From NCBI GenBank assembly GCA_948146395.1, contig OX411552.1, forward strand, positions 48,929,058 through 48,993,057: a DNA stretch of 64,000 nt, in the 5' to 3' direction. The notes beneath the pieces were generated by a model. It did not search any database. It worked only from the letters and a program-made list of their open reading frames with translations, and was not told the origin of the DNA. This DNA is from Fragum whitleyi. Taxonomy: Eukaryota > Mollusca > Bivalvia > Cardiida > Cardiidae. The position numbers and the translations under genes were made by a program. Below are positions 23,460-34,726 of this stretch, piece by piece (within the stretch, counting starts at the first letter, position 1; each line of letters begins with the position of its first letter).

Positions 23460-23478
23460 AATAATAATTATAATAATG

Positions 23479-23549
<71 letters not shown>

Positions 23550-23730
23550 TATAATAATAAATTATAAATAATAATAATAAGAAGAAGAAAAACAAGAAGA
23601 AGAAAAAGAAGTAGAGAAGAAGAAGAAGAAGAAGAAGAAGAAGAAGAAGAAGAAGAAGAAGAAGAAGAAAAAAAAGAAGAAGAAGAAGAAGAAGAAGAAG
23701 AAGAAGAAGAAGAAGAAGAAGAAGAAGAAG
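23460..23730. repeat. TAA then GAA compound microsatellite
   Basis: TAA repeats (about 23,460-23,580) pass directly into GAA repeats (about 23,582-23,730). In unit 1 the same two tracts are separated by the possible LINE end at 8215-8456. Confidence 0.95.
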
Positions 23731-23854
23731 ATATCAGTCAAGCAACCGTATTCAACCATTGCACTTGTAGCCTTTCAATATGTAATTGCCATCAGCGAAG
23801 GCCGAGAACTTTCTCACTTATCACACAGTCACGATAGGAAAAAATCGTTTCATT

Positions 23855-24098
23855 TGTAGAAATGTGATTTAACCATATAAAATAACGATCATATTCAAAA
23901 TAATATTATATAATGATCAAACATGATATGCTACTTCTATATTTCTTTAACCATTACCAAAGACAATGAAGTACAAGACTAGTTGAAATAAAAATATAAA
24001 TGTGACCGTCACGCGAAGACTGACAAGAGTCGAAAATTCTAGCAAACAACAAAATTTCTGAATTTAGAATTAATTTTCCACATTCCTATATTATTATT
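23855..24098 (+). pseudogene. Gene-less unit: spacer fused to gene 3' flank
   Basis: Sequence after GAAAAAATCGTTTCAT jumps to TTGTAGAAATGTGATTTAACC, which is the DNA just downstream of the gene 3 stop codon (20,915 onward). The following ~240 bp match the gene 3 flank and lead into a shortened M1. The M3 element, pre-gene module, promoter and whole coding region are missing, so this marks a deleted gene copy. Confidence 0.75.
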
Positions 24099-24200
24099 TA
24101 CTAAATGCGCCTTCCTGTTGACCTATGCTGGTGCCAATCTCTTTTTCAAATATTTATATCACGAAGCTCCCAGATGACCCCTTTTTGCCTGACGCGTCAC
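24001..24200. mobile_element. M1 MITE with internal deletion
   Basis: Left end TGTGACCGTCACGCG is followed directly by AAGACTGACAAGAGTCG, so most of the left stem has been deleted. Confidence 0.6.
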
Positions 24201-24442
24201 AAATATATTGCATTAACCCTTCCCATACTATTCACAACATATTCCAGCTATACATAAATCTTCGGCAGACAGTATCGACTAAAATCAGAGTGCATAAATG
24301 TGAAGTCTGATCTTAGTCTACACTGCCTGCTTTCTATGTAGTAATCATTACGGGGGAAAAAAATCTGAGCTAGACTAGTTAAAATGTTTCCAAATTGTTA
24401 ATAAGTTCGGGACAGAATTCAAATTCAGTAGGATAACGGTTT

Positions 24443-24599
24443 AAGGTAGTGGACCCCTAAATGATCCTCAACATTTCGGAGCGCATTACCTTTCACAATG
24501 TTTACCGAGGTTTCCTAATGAAATCAACAGGAACCCTTGGTTTACACTGTTAAAGTTCAAGACTTCCGAAACGTTACGGATCTTTTACGGATACTCTAT
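24443..24599. mobile_element. M2 foldback MITE copy 9
   Basis: Right terminus shortened (ATACTCTATG instead of CTCTACCTT). Confidence 0.7.
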
Positions 24600-24752
24600 G
24601 CAACCTAACAGGGAGTTAAAATATCAAACCCCACTCTTACGAGACGTATCAAATGGGGTCGTTGCAAGACTGCAGTAAGTCTCTGTACATCGAGTAGACG
24701 CTTATAGCAATCTTAAAAGGACCTCTCAGTTAAGTGTACCTTGTATCGATGG

Positions 24753-24816
24753 CTAAGTGCGAAACAGTTTTAACTGCCTATAAACTTATAGGCAGTTACA
24801 ACTATTTCGCACTGAG
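24753..24816. repeat. H1 hairpin copy 6
   Basis: GTGCGAAACAGTTTTAACTGCC with its inverse ending ACTATTTCGCAC. Confidence 0.7.
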
Positions 24817-25496
24817 AAATCGTAGTGATGATTTAAAGAGAAATCGCTTGCCACGGAAAGCATTCGCTATCACAGGCTGACTAGGTTTGAAACTTTTCGC
24901 ACTCGACTGATTTTCTGAATCTAGAATGATCATTCTACCTTTCTGTATCATATATGCGACCATCGCCCAACCTCTACTGGAAACAATTTATTTTCTAAAT
25001 ATTTATTTCACGGGGACCCCAGGTGGTCCTTTTTCGTATAACGAGTCACATATGACATTTGCTCCTGGGTCCAGTCACCTTTTAGCTCACCTGAGCACGA
25101 AGTGCTTGAAATGTGAGCTATTCTGATCGCCCAATGACCGGCTCCTTCGTGTGTCGTCTACAAATCTTTAAACATATTCTCCTCCTTAAACGGTGGGTGA
25201 ATCTTGATGAATTAATCAATTAATCTATCAATCAATCTATCTATCAATCTATAATTCAAAGAAGAAACACGTGTTAACTAGGTCTAATTCATATTTGAAA
25301 TGAGATGTCGCAGCGGAACTTACAGTAATTTGACGTTAATTTTTGCAGGGTGAATCACTTTCAGCTTATAAATGCGTTTAATATGGAACAATCACATTTT
25401 AATCATTATTAGATTTAAAAGAAAAGTTACCTTTATTTTTAATTATTTTAATAGGATTATTTCCACGTCGAAATTTTCTAGTCGCCATTTTTGTTT

Positions 25497-25570
25497 CGCG
25501 TATTCATACAAGGTGATTAGGTTTTTAATTTCATACCTCAATGAAATCAACAAGTACTCTCTTCATCCCT
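25497..25570. repeat. H3 right half at array end
   Basis: Starts abruptly at CGCGTATTCATAC and continues GTGATTAGGTTTTTAATTTCATACCTC. The left half is missing because array sequence ends directly against it. Confidence 0.65.
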
Positions 25571-25754
25571 CGATTAAATAAAGAAAATCCCTATTAAGTC
25601 GGTAAACTGCAAAGGATGATTTTACAATTATAAAGAAGCAATTCTGGTGTTTGTGCAAACAATGCCCACACGGCCTAACGCTCATCGAGCACTTTGAAGC
25701 ATATTCAACGCGTTTTTTTTCAGAAGAAAGTGTCCGCGAGCGCTTCGTTTTCCT

Positions 25755-25887
25755 GCCCTGTGTTCATGATGTAAAATCGTTTCATGAGCGCTTTGGGATG
25801 ATACCCAGCTTTGCACGTGCACATACGTGCAAAGCGAAGTATCACTTCGAAAGCGCTTCGCTAGCGTTTCATACTGAACGCCGGACT
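25755..25887. repeat. H4 foldback copy (AGCGCTT subtype)
   Basis: GCCCTGTGTTCATGATG pairs loosely with the inverse ending ACTGAACGCC. The centre TTTGCACGTGCACATACGTGCAAAG is a strong palindrome. A 93-codon frame across it is explained by the repeat. Confidence 0.65.
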
Positions 25888-25889
25888 GG

Positions 25890-26854
25890 ATTTTACGTCA
25901 CCGTCTCAAGCATATTAGGAGGAAAAGGTTAAAAACTGGACATTGACGTATTGACAGAGTCATGTGTGATAGTGGATTACCGTCTCAGGGGAAAGAAAAC
26001 AGATTTCATTAGGCATGATTTCATTATACGCTACTCCACATATAAAAATGGGCTTTTGGGTACGACACATATACACAGGACTGTTTTTTTATTCTGACGG
26101 TACATTTTAATGATCACGAGTTGCATTTATTTATTTATTTATCTATCTATTTATTTATTTATTTATTCATACCGAACTGTAACTTAAGAAAAGTATTCAT
26201 TAATTTTGTGTAAAATAAACAATAAATGAAATCAGTTTGAAGGCAACAAAACCTTACGATTGGGTATCTAAATAAAACTTGAGTACATGTACATGTACAA
26301 TATGTCCAATGTTCAAAAATGAAAATTACAATAAGCTTAACACTGGGGTTTACCGTTCTTATAAAATTTACGAGTTATGTCAAAAAAGTTTTAAAAGATA
26401 TCCCTCCATAAATTTTTCGATTATTGGCCTATAATAGTTACACGTGAACATTTATGCGCTTGGTTCGAAAGGAGCCAGCGTGGAGTTAAATGTGCGTTAA
26501 ATGTGCGCGTTTTAGTGAGTGGTAAACGTTTAATTTTGCCTATACACGTACAGACAAACTTCACCTGTCACTTGCTTAAACTTTCTTATCCATAACTTTT
26601 TTACTTGTAAAATTCAAATGGTTGGAATCCTGACCGGTAATTCATTTTTCAAACTGTTGTTGTTATGCTTTGGTCTATATTTATCTGAGTCACTGTAGGA
26701 TGCCGTTCGATATCGTAGCATGCTAGGCTTTAAATGATAATTTTGATATCGCGAGATTCTGTTGTTTAAGGCGGCTATGTTCACAAAATCACCGTTAATA
26801 ATCGAAATTCTGTTTTTATACTCATTATAATGTATTAAAATAAAAGATAATATC
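25890..26854. other. Unique intergenic DNA
   Basis: AT-rich; holds a TTTA/TCTA microsatellite (26,124-26,168) and a TACATGTACATGTAC run (26,284-26,298). No coding or RNA feature seen. Confidence 0.5.
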
Positions 26855-27040
26855 AGTAAGATGAATGCCCTCTGTCCGCTCCCTTTTTATGATTTGAGCG
26901 CTGGTGAATAATCAAAACATCGTAACTACAGCTTGAATAAGCTGTAGTTTCGATGTTATGATCATTCATCAACGATATTTTTCAGCAGAGGATTATTTCT
27001 TTTACGCACTTGCGTAAATTCCGTAACGGGAGTCACGCCC
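26855..27040. mobile_element. M3 MITE copy 4, left end lost
   Basis: The hairpin (26,904-26,970) and right end AGTCACGCCCTTTT are present outside the array. Its left terminus has decayed. Confidence 0.6.
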
Positions 27041-27913
27041 TTTTCAAGACCTATCACAAAAATCCTTGATGTGCCCGTGTTCGATTTTAAGACACTCTCA
27101 TTATACGGTGAAGGGAAGTTGTTTCAATAAGATCTAGTGTATGCCTTCTATGGTTACGTTACGGCAACCGTAACGGGACCGTAGGATTTACAAGAAAACA
27201 ATTTCATGTTTCCATGCGGAGACAATTTATTACTTTCCTACAAGCGCTATAGCCTTCGAGGTCCGTACATAATAGTAATTGAATATTGTTTAACAGAATC
27301 GATAGGTCTACAGCGCCTGTGAAATCGTGCAATATTTGCACTGGGTCCATTTGCCGCCGTACGGTCAACGCTTGATTAGAGGTTTGTAAGTAAATCACTT
27401 TAAAAGCGTCAATTGATAAATAAAGGAATGTTAGAAAAATATATAAAAGGGCTTCTCAAAAGATAAAAATTGTAGCAGTAAAATAACGTAATAATCAGAC
27501 AGAAAATAAAAAAGGTAATTCGTTCACGAAATATTCTTCTTTAAGTCTGAAACATTAATTTAATCGTAAATCGGGTCGACCAGCTCTATCCGACATGCCC
27601 GCTGCCTCTGGAAGTCTGGTTGCTATGGAAACCATTCTATTTGGTCTATATACGATGCAGGAGTATTGGAAAATGATCGTCACCGATGAATTGTTGAAAG
27701 ACTTTTTTTTATTTGTGATCTGGGACCATCGAAAATATGGAGTTTGCTGTAATTATATGGATTTCTTGCTTTCTGTGATATACTAGGAAAATCTGCGTGG
27801 ATATATGTGTGCGTTAGTTTTGTTTTTCTTACAATCTTTGAAAATTTTACCGAATGCATTAACCCTTTGCTGTTTAATCCCTGCTTTTTACGTGCCTGTG
27901 ATTTTATGATTGA
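27041..27913. other. Unique intergenic DNA with an X-box
   Basis: No open frame here has coding support. A 63-codon ATG frame at 27,595 overlaps the X-box at 27,619 and ends without a plausible splice donor. Confidence 0.45.
27619..27632 (-). promoter_or_regulatory. RFX X-box motif
   Basis: Minus strand reads GTTTCCATAGCAAC, which fits the animal RFX consensus GTHNYYATRRNAAC at every position. X-boxes typically lie near the start of ciliary genes; no such gene is visible within the window here. Confidence 0.4.
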
Positions 27914-27985
27914 GAAAAGATTGTGAAAAAAAGAAGAAATTGCTTCTGGTAAGCAATTTCTTCTTTTTCCACACTATTTTCTACC
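27914..27985. repeat. Hairpin AAGAAATTGCTT / AAGCAATTTCTT
   Basis: Near-perfect arms of about 30 bp with a loop of about 4 bases, flanked by paired AGATTGTG / CACACTAT. Single copy in the window. Confidence 0.7.
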
Positions 27986-28500
27986 CTACTGAATGGTTAT
28001 TTTTCAATTTAAATCCACTTTAAATTTTCGTCTGCAAAACCTTTGAATTTGGACAGGTCCAAAATTTTGTAAAAACAGGAAAAGGTTAATGCGATTTTGT
28101 GTCGAATCACAAGTATGTGTGACCTATGTCACAAAAAAGCTACCATTGGGACTGCGAAAAATGAATGCATATATTTGAAAAATAATTGGACCAACTAGAG
28201 CTCAACTAGTAGGCATATTTTGAGATCAATGATAAATGAAGGAAGATTGATCATCATAGATTAAGAAAATCTGTTTATTACGAATAGTGTCGATCCTGGT
28301 CAGAATGTACAGTTCGTAGGATGATACATTTATCTTATAACTATACAAATATCCGCGTGATAACAACCCGTATGATATTTTTATGCTATCACATAGTCAT
28401 TTTAGAACAATTATATAATGCGAATGCGATTAATTTTAGAAACTTGCATTTCAGTTAAAAACATCAACGAAAAGAAGGCAAATAGAGGTTATAAGATAAA

Positions 28501-28645
28501 TATAATACATACTTAGTGTATTGTATGAAAAAATATCTAACTCGGTTGTGAGAATTGATAATTGTCTCGACAGTGCCTCGACAATGATCAATTCTCCCAA
28601 CATCGTTAGATTTTTTTTCATATAATACACTAAGTATGTATTATA
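28501..28645. repeat. Long foldback with ~65 bp arms
   Basis: TATAATACATACTTAGTGTA at the left is the exact inverse of TACACTAAGTATGTATTATA at the right. Inner arms (TCTAAC, GAGAATTGAT, TTGTC) pair down to a short loop near 28,573. A small MITE or foldback transposon is likely. Confidence 0.75.
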
Positions 28646-28709
28646 TATATACACACAGTTTGCACTTCCCAGATGATCCCTTTTCCAAGTGTTTCCATTG
28701 TCTTTTTCA

Positions 28710-29045
28710 TGGACGTAACTAGGATTTTAAAATTCAAACGCACAATATTGATAACAAATCCAAAAATATATATAGGCGTAAGGAAAATACAAAGGTCAAT
28801 CCGTTCCTTTTTGGCGAGAAATAGAGGATAGAGGAAGGGGTCCCAAAAGATAATTTTGATGATTTCATCATTGATGAATGGTCATTACATCATAACTAGA
28901 CATAGAGGATTAGAGGTGGGGGTCCGAAAGGATAATTTTAATGATTTCAACATTTAAATATTGTTATTCATCAACGATATTTCTCGGCAGAGGATTTATT
29001 TTGTATTACGCACTTGCGTAATGTGCGTAATTGTACTTACGCCTT
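28710..29045. mobile_element. M3 MITE copy 5, divergent
   Basis: GGACGTAACTAGGATTTTAA and GTAATTGTACTTACGCC are inverse ends. The interior is longer and has a short internal duplication (ACATAGAGGATTAGAG after AGAAATAGAGGATAGAG). Confidence 0.6.
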
Positions 29046-29061
29046 TGATTCTTCCGTCCAG

Positions 29062-29870
29062 TACTCTTCGCTTCATGTAGATTTTGGACCACAGCTCTAA
29101 AGTAGGCTATTTACGTGCTAAACTACGCACGTATTGCCTTTTTAAAGAAAAATATGAAGTTGAGAACTACTGTAACATGCTTTTACCCCCCAAGCATAGA
29201 AGCGCGTTCAGCAAATTTAGGTGCGGGGTAGCGCCTTTAAGATTAGAAACAGGACGTTACGAAAGATTAGCCGTAGAAGATAGAAAATGTCCGTTCTGTG
29301 GTCAGGTCGAAGACGAGAGCCACGTAATTCTCAACTGTTTCATGTATATCGATTTAAGACAGACATTATACGATGCTGCAACTAAAATAAATAAATACTT
29401 CGTGTCTTTTTCGCCCGAAGATAAGCTAATATTTTTATTTACCAACAAGGAACTTATTCGAGTTTGCGCCAAAACCTGTAACGATATTTTAAAACGTAGG
29501 GCTTTTTACCTCCAAAAATAAGCGTTTGAGTTTTTACTCATTATAATTTGTGTTTTTATATACTACACATGTTTATTTTTATTATCTTAGGTGCAGATAT
29601 TAATTCCATGTATGTGGATTTTTATATACTAAATGAATGTGGAATTATGATGAATGCTTTCTTGTATGTATGTGTGCGTGTGTGTATGTGTGTATGTTCG
29701 TGTGTGTGCTGGTGTGGGTGTGCTCTTACAGTTATGCATGGTTCTTTAAGTAGGTTTTAGTCTCTTATAATTCTTACTGGGAATGGTCATATACTATGTT
29801 TGTATGTTTTAACTTTTTGTATTGTAAATATGCTTTGTATATGAATGAGACTCTAATAAACTTTAAACAT
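29062..29870 (+). mobile_element. 5'-truncated LINE: ORF2 C-terminus and 3' UTR
   Basis: The frame 29,084-29,521 encodes about 145 residues starting without an ATG (TTG after a stop), as expected for truncation. It contains SKFRCGVAPLRLETGRYERL then CPFCGQVEDESHVILNC, a C-x2-C-x7-H-x4-C zinc-binding motif (Cys69, Cys72, His80, Cys85). This layout is typical of the C-terminal end of non-LTR retrotransposon reverse transcriptases (zf-RVT type). After the TAA stop come a GT-rich 3' UTR and AATAAA at about 29,856. Reverse transcriptase and endonuclease domains are absent, so this copy is dead. It abuts the M3 copy ending at 29,045. The clade is not determined. Confidence 0.75.
29654..29735. repeat. 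GT-rich microsatellite
   Basis: Imperfect TGTATG/TGTGTG repeats within the LINE 3' UTR. Confidence 0.75.
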
Positions 29871-30311
29871 TTTTGCTAATTGGTCTGATTGTATATTTTT
29901 CTTAGAAAGTTTAATATAATGTAGGATCTGTTAGGAGATTTTGTTTAAGACAAGCTGATCTCAATCGAACTTTTAAACTGAGCTTAATAACTATTCTACT
30001 CTACACAAGGTTAAGAACAGCGTTTCTCACACATCGAGTAAAATCGAGTAAAATATTTTTAATCTTAGATAAACACTCGTTTTGTACGTTAAACAAATAT
30101 TTGGTTAGATCCCTGTGATTAAGTCATTTAGAATGTGATTTTACACACGTGTAAGACAAGGATATCTCTGATGACAGTTCGCTGTGGAAGACAAGAGGAA
30201 CTGTGTGAGAAAAAGAAAATCTGTTTGACTATTTTATTTTTTGTGTTGAAATTTCCTGTATAATGTCATTTTTGCGAAATACCAAAAATTATTACAATAT
30301 TTATAAAAATT

Positions 30312-30540
<229 letters not shown>

Positions 30541-31280
30541 ATAGGATATCGAATATTGCTTAAAAATGAAAACTGAGTTTATCAAACTGGCCATTTTAAA
30601 CAAATAAAAGCCGATAATGTCCTCTTTTTTCTGTCTATAGATATCTCATTTCGGAATTCGGTATTTCAGTGACCACTCATTCAATATTCTCCATGTATCC
30701 GACTCAATGATTAGAGGACAGTCCGTAGACAAATTGTGGTTTAGTGTGATTATTAATCATTTGGTTCTCGAGAGTCTGTGAACTTTATTTATTGTCTTGT
30801 TTATGCTAATTTACGAGTTCAAAAACGACAGTCACAATTAGATATATAGAAAGCGACCGAAGATATACAGAAAGCAATCGATCTGTTCCGATAATTCATC
30901 CATTTTTACAGGGTTAACATGAACCGAGAAAATTACCGTCGACCACGAAAGTAAAACCACTTTTTAAATCCAATGACGGCAATAATCATACCAAACCCCA
31001 AGTATGAAACTTCAAGATTTTTTTCAGTACAATTTTTCTATTTCTATTTTTAAATAAACAGGCGAACATACAAACAAAAGTTTAGTTGATAAAGTAATGT
31101 GTTAAAAAAAACATGCACTTTTAAACCGTTTTCTTCTATAGTAGTCTATGAAATAAGTGTGCTTTTTTAATTGCCATTTAGAGACAAAAATTTCGACCTT
31201 TTCAAACTCCGCAATAGGCCAAACTTGATTCAAATAATATGTTACGAGGAATTTAGAGAAGTGATTTTAAGCACCACTGG
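30541..31280. other. Unique intergenic DNA
   Basis: I see no gene, RNA or repeat I can support. Confidence 0.4.
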
Positions 31281-31299
31281 CCGAAATCCAGCGAGCTAT

Positions 31300-31690
31300 T
31301 GCCATGGTGGTGTGTCTATCATGCGTCCGTGCGTCTGTTAGCTTTTTCATTAAACATCTTCTCCTCCTAAAAGAATAGGCGTGGCAACGTTGGGCTTATT
31401 TTCACTTTACAGTCTTCAAGAACCTCCCCTTTCCAAGCAATTTGTTCGAATTCAATGAAAATTGGCATTGGTATTCATTTGGTCACCTTCTATTTGAATT
31501 GTTAGAAAAATTGATTGACCTCTCAAATATGGGCGTGTCTTATTTTCACTTTAAAATCTTCAGTGAATTTCTTCTTCCAGACCAATTGGTCGAATTCAAT
31601 GAAACTCGGCATATATATTCCTTAGGTACACCTTCACTTATGGTATATTCGCTCGTGAGATCTAAAGTAATACAAATTTCCTGATTTTTT
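31300..31690. repeat. Degenerate tandem modules of dispersed family T
   Basis: Two ~120 bp modules share CCAATTGGTCGAATTCAATGAAACTCGGCAT-like text, preceded by CATGGTGGTGTGTC and a CGTCCGTGCGTC run. Related modules occur at about 33,880-34,070, 56,330-57,170, 60,300-61,080 and 62,254-63,650. I associate this family with mollusc genomes. Confidence 0.5.
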
Positions 31691-32316
31691 GGTATGACGT
31701 AGCCAAACATTATTCTACTACAAAAATGCATTTTAAAGTAGGGGTCATTGGATTGGATGCTGAGACAATCGACTGTAAAAGTGGGTGGGGTCTACTTTTC
31801 TTAATTGTGAAAAATGAATGTAAAAAAGACCCCCTCCATCTGTTTTTGAAGATAAAATCGTGTCTATCAATTAAAAGAAGACCAAACTCTTATGTTTTGA
31901 AAAATAGGTATCGTATTAGATCAATGGTAGACAGATAAAACGTTTATTTTAAATGTTAATGAAAAAAAAAAAACAAACGAGCATTTCAAAACAAATGAAG
32001 GTCAAGCTTTTTTCTCTAAATCTTCTACCAGCAATTTGGTAAGTTTCAAGTCTGTAGCTTCAATGCAAATGTCATAGTTAGAGGTAAAAGCTCAAAATCC
32101 GGATTGTTAATTGAATAGTTCTAAAGACCACTTGCGTTTGAAATACACGAAACCTCAGTGAATTACCATTTTAAAAGGGTAGGCCAAATTACATTCATTT
32201 ATCACCATGAATAAACCAATTACAGATGGAACAACATTTGGACTGTAATGTAAATGATGTGCATTTTTAGATAACGTTATTTGTCGTCTAACACTGCGCA
32301 GGAACGTTAACGTCGC
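31691..32316. other. Unique intergenic DNA
   Basis: Short ATG frames occur but none has splice or coding support. Confidence 0.4.
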
Positions 32317-33617
32317 TTAAGGTAACTGCGGACAGATAAAATGGTCGAATTTTCGACTTTCGCAAAATCTCACAATAATTGCTGAGATTTATATTTGGAG
32401 TGCGGGAATTAGGTAACACACAATGAAAAGGGTCTGGCGCTCATTCATTTGACGTCGTGACGTCATTAAGGGGCCAACCCCTTTTTTTGACCCGCAAAAA
32501 TCATTATTTGCAAATATTTTCTGAATTAATCGGCCGATTTTTACGAAAAAAGTTTCATTTAGAAAGTCCAAGACCGCCTGAGCTAGCAGTTTAATTTCCG
32601 TTCACATTTAAACAGAAAAATAGGCCTGAAACGCTATCTATTTCGGGATTTTTAAGATTTGTAGTTCCTTGTTTCATTTCATTTTTTTGCAAAGAAATAT
32701 AAATTTCTCAAAAATTTGCCCGGTGACCTTTGCCAATTTTTTGTTATTCCGTAGCGGAAAGAATATGCTTTGCATTCCTGAAATAAAAATGATATGTCTT
32801 CGGGTTAGATTTTTTATTTAATTCGATTTTCCGAAGTTGTTGCAACATTTTTTGCCGAATTTGACGTCGCAACAAAACCATCGGTACTATGTTTATTTGG
32901 CGCCAATCGCCGCGTAATAACGCATTCTAAAATATTTGAAATAAAGGTTTTTTGTAAAATGTAGGATTCAGAAGTATCAAATCTGAATGTGATTTTCAGA
33001 TTTCAAAAATTCACTTAATATTTCACCCATTTAAAAAGACAGCTTTTGTGAACATTTGACAAGACGTTGAAATATTCTTTGATTTGCGATATCTTTGCGG
33101 AATCGAATTTTACAAAAAATGTAACCCGAAGACACATGGTTTTTATTTTAAAAATCTTCAGCGGAATGGTTTGGCAGCAACATATCAAAATTTCAGCATA
33201 GGTCACCGGACAATTTTTCGAGAAAAAGGGGAATATTTTCAGTAAATGTACTCTAAAACAGCAACGCAGAAGGCATTAACATTCAATATGTAATAATTAA
33301 TTGTATTTCTTACACGTAAATTTCCATACAAATAAAACATAACATCAGGCGTCGTAATACAAAGCAAATGGTGTTTTCGGGATAAAAATCGGTTTATTAA
33401 TTCCGAAAAAATGGAAAATTACTGATTTTGGTCCCTAAAAAAGGGGTCGGCCCCTTGATGACGTCATGACGTCAACTCTACGTTACGAAATTCCTTTTTA
33501 TGACCGAAATATGAAAGCGGGTACTTCAAAGTTCAGTTTCATCGCATTAGGCATGATTTGCAGACAATTTAAAATTTGGACCAAAAATGGCCCTCTATGT
33601 GTCCGCAGTTACCTTAA
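32317..33617. mobile_element. 1.3 kb foldback DNA transposon with TTAA flanks
   Basis: TTAA (32,317) is followed by GGTAACTGCGGACA, and the other end is the perfect inverse TGTCCGCAGTTACC followed by TTAA (33,614-33,617). Further inverted blocks lie inside: GACGTCATTAAGGGGCC (about 32,460) against GGGGTCGGCCCCTTGATGACGTC (about 33,444); ATTTGCCCGGTGACCT (about 32,713) against AGGTCACCGGACAAT (about 33,202); and GTCTTCGGGTTAGATT (about 32,796) against ATGTAACCCGAAGAC (about 33,118). No transposase frame is present, so it is non-autonomous. TTAA is the target of piggyBac-type transposases, but the superfamily is an inference. Confidence 0.7.
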
Positions 33618-34644
33618 ACGTACCAAAACGACGTTTACGTCAAATCCTGTTTTAGACAAATATAAAAAGCTCTATTGGTTCATACGATATCTAGCAATTA
33701 TTTTGCCGAAATATTGAAATCAAATGTTTCGTTTTGTGTTAAAAAAAATCCCAAAGGACGAATTCAATGATATTGTGTCATTTTTCGGCAAATTGTTTGT
33801 GGAAACTGTTCGGCGTAAACGAGTACGTGGTACCAAAGAAGACAGAAGTTCCTGTTGCGAAATGAACCAAATTTCTCATAGGCGAACTTCCTTAAATTGA
33901 CCAAGATTTTTTGATGGGCCCATAAGTGTTGGTGTGGCAGGAAGGGACTTATTTTCACTTTGAAATTTAAAAAAAAAGCTTCTCGTCCCAATCCATTGGA
34001 CTAATTTCACTGAATCTTACAAAAAATGACCCTTTACTAACAATTGTTCCTGAAAATGTGTTAAGAATGGTCTACTTATTGCAATCATCGTTTTATTTGT
34101 AGTAAGATAGGCGAGTATATGCAAGTTAACGGTATATGAGTATTTTGGTGCAACGTGTTCTGGTGCTTGGTCAGACCAAGTAAATCATTACACAATAGTT
34201 CTAAAGAGACCTTAAAGTGTTGTTTTCAGTAGAAGTAAGCTTTGTTAAATGACAGTTTGGAGATGTTAAAAGCCAGTGGAGCGTCTAGACTTTTAAAAAA
34301 AAATAAACATAAATAAATAAATTGACAAAAAAATCGGTGAAATTTAAAAAGAAGTCACCTTAAAGTGTAGGAGAAAATGTGCGTGAAAGGAAGATAAAAG
34401 ATAAAAGTATTAAAACAATGCCTTCTTTTATCAACAATATTTTCTCAATTCTTGATTTATATATAGGTAAAACTCAGGGTTTTTACGAGAAAGTGTTATC
34501 ATACATGTTTAGCTTATTGACTTTAGTAAGTGATCGTTTAAAGATGTGCGTGGCATCAGAGATCGATTATTGATACAAGCGCCGATTAGTTGGATATTGT
34601 CCACAGTTTATCCATCCATACAGAATATTAGAAATTGTTCTATG
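33618..34644. other. Intergenic DNA with family T modules
   Basis: Degenerate T-family text at about 33,880-34,070 (ATGGGCCCATAAG, CCAATCCATTGGACTAATTTC). The remainder shows nothing recognisable. Confidence 0.4.
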
Positions 34645-34726
34645 TATCGATGACTCAGCGCGAAACAGTTGTAACTGCCTATATGTTTATAGGCAGTTAC
34701 AACTGTTTCGCGCCGAGCCATCGATA
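34645..34726. repeat. H1 hairpin copy 7, near-perfect palindrome
   Basis: TATCGATG and GCGCGAAACAGTTGTAACTGCC pair with GGCAGTTACAACTGTTTCGCGC and CATCGATA, giving almost 38 bp arms with only an ACTCA / CGAGC bulge. This is a better-preserved version than those in the array. Confidence 0.8.

Noticed and set aside
25651..25932. A 93-codon frame
   Set aside because: It reads through an H4 foldback; no splice or coding support.
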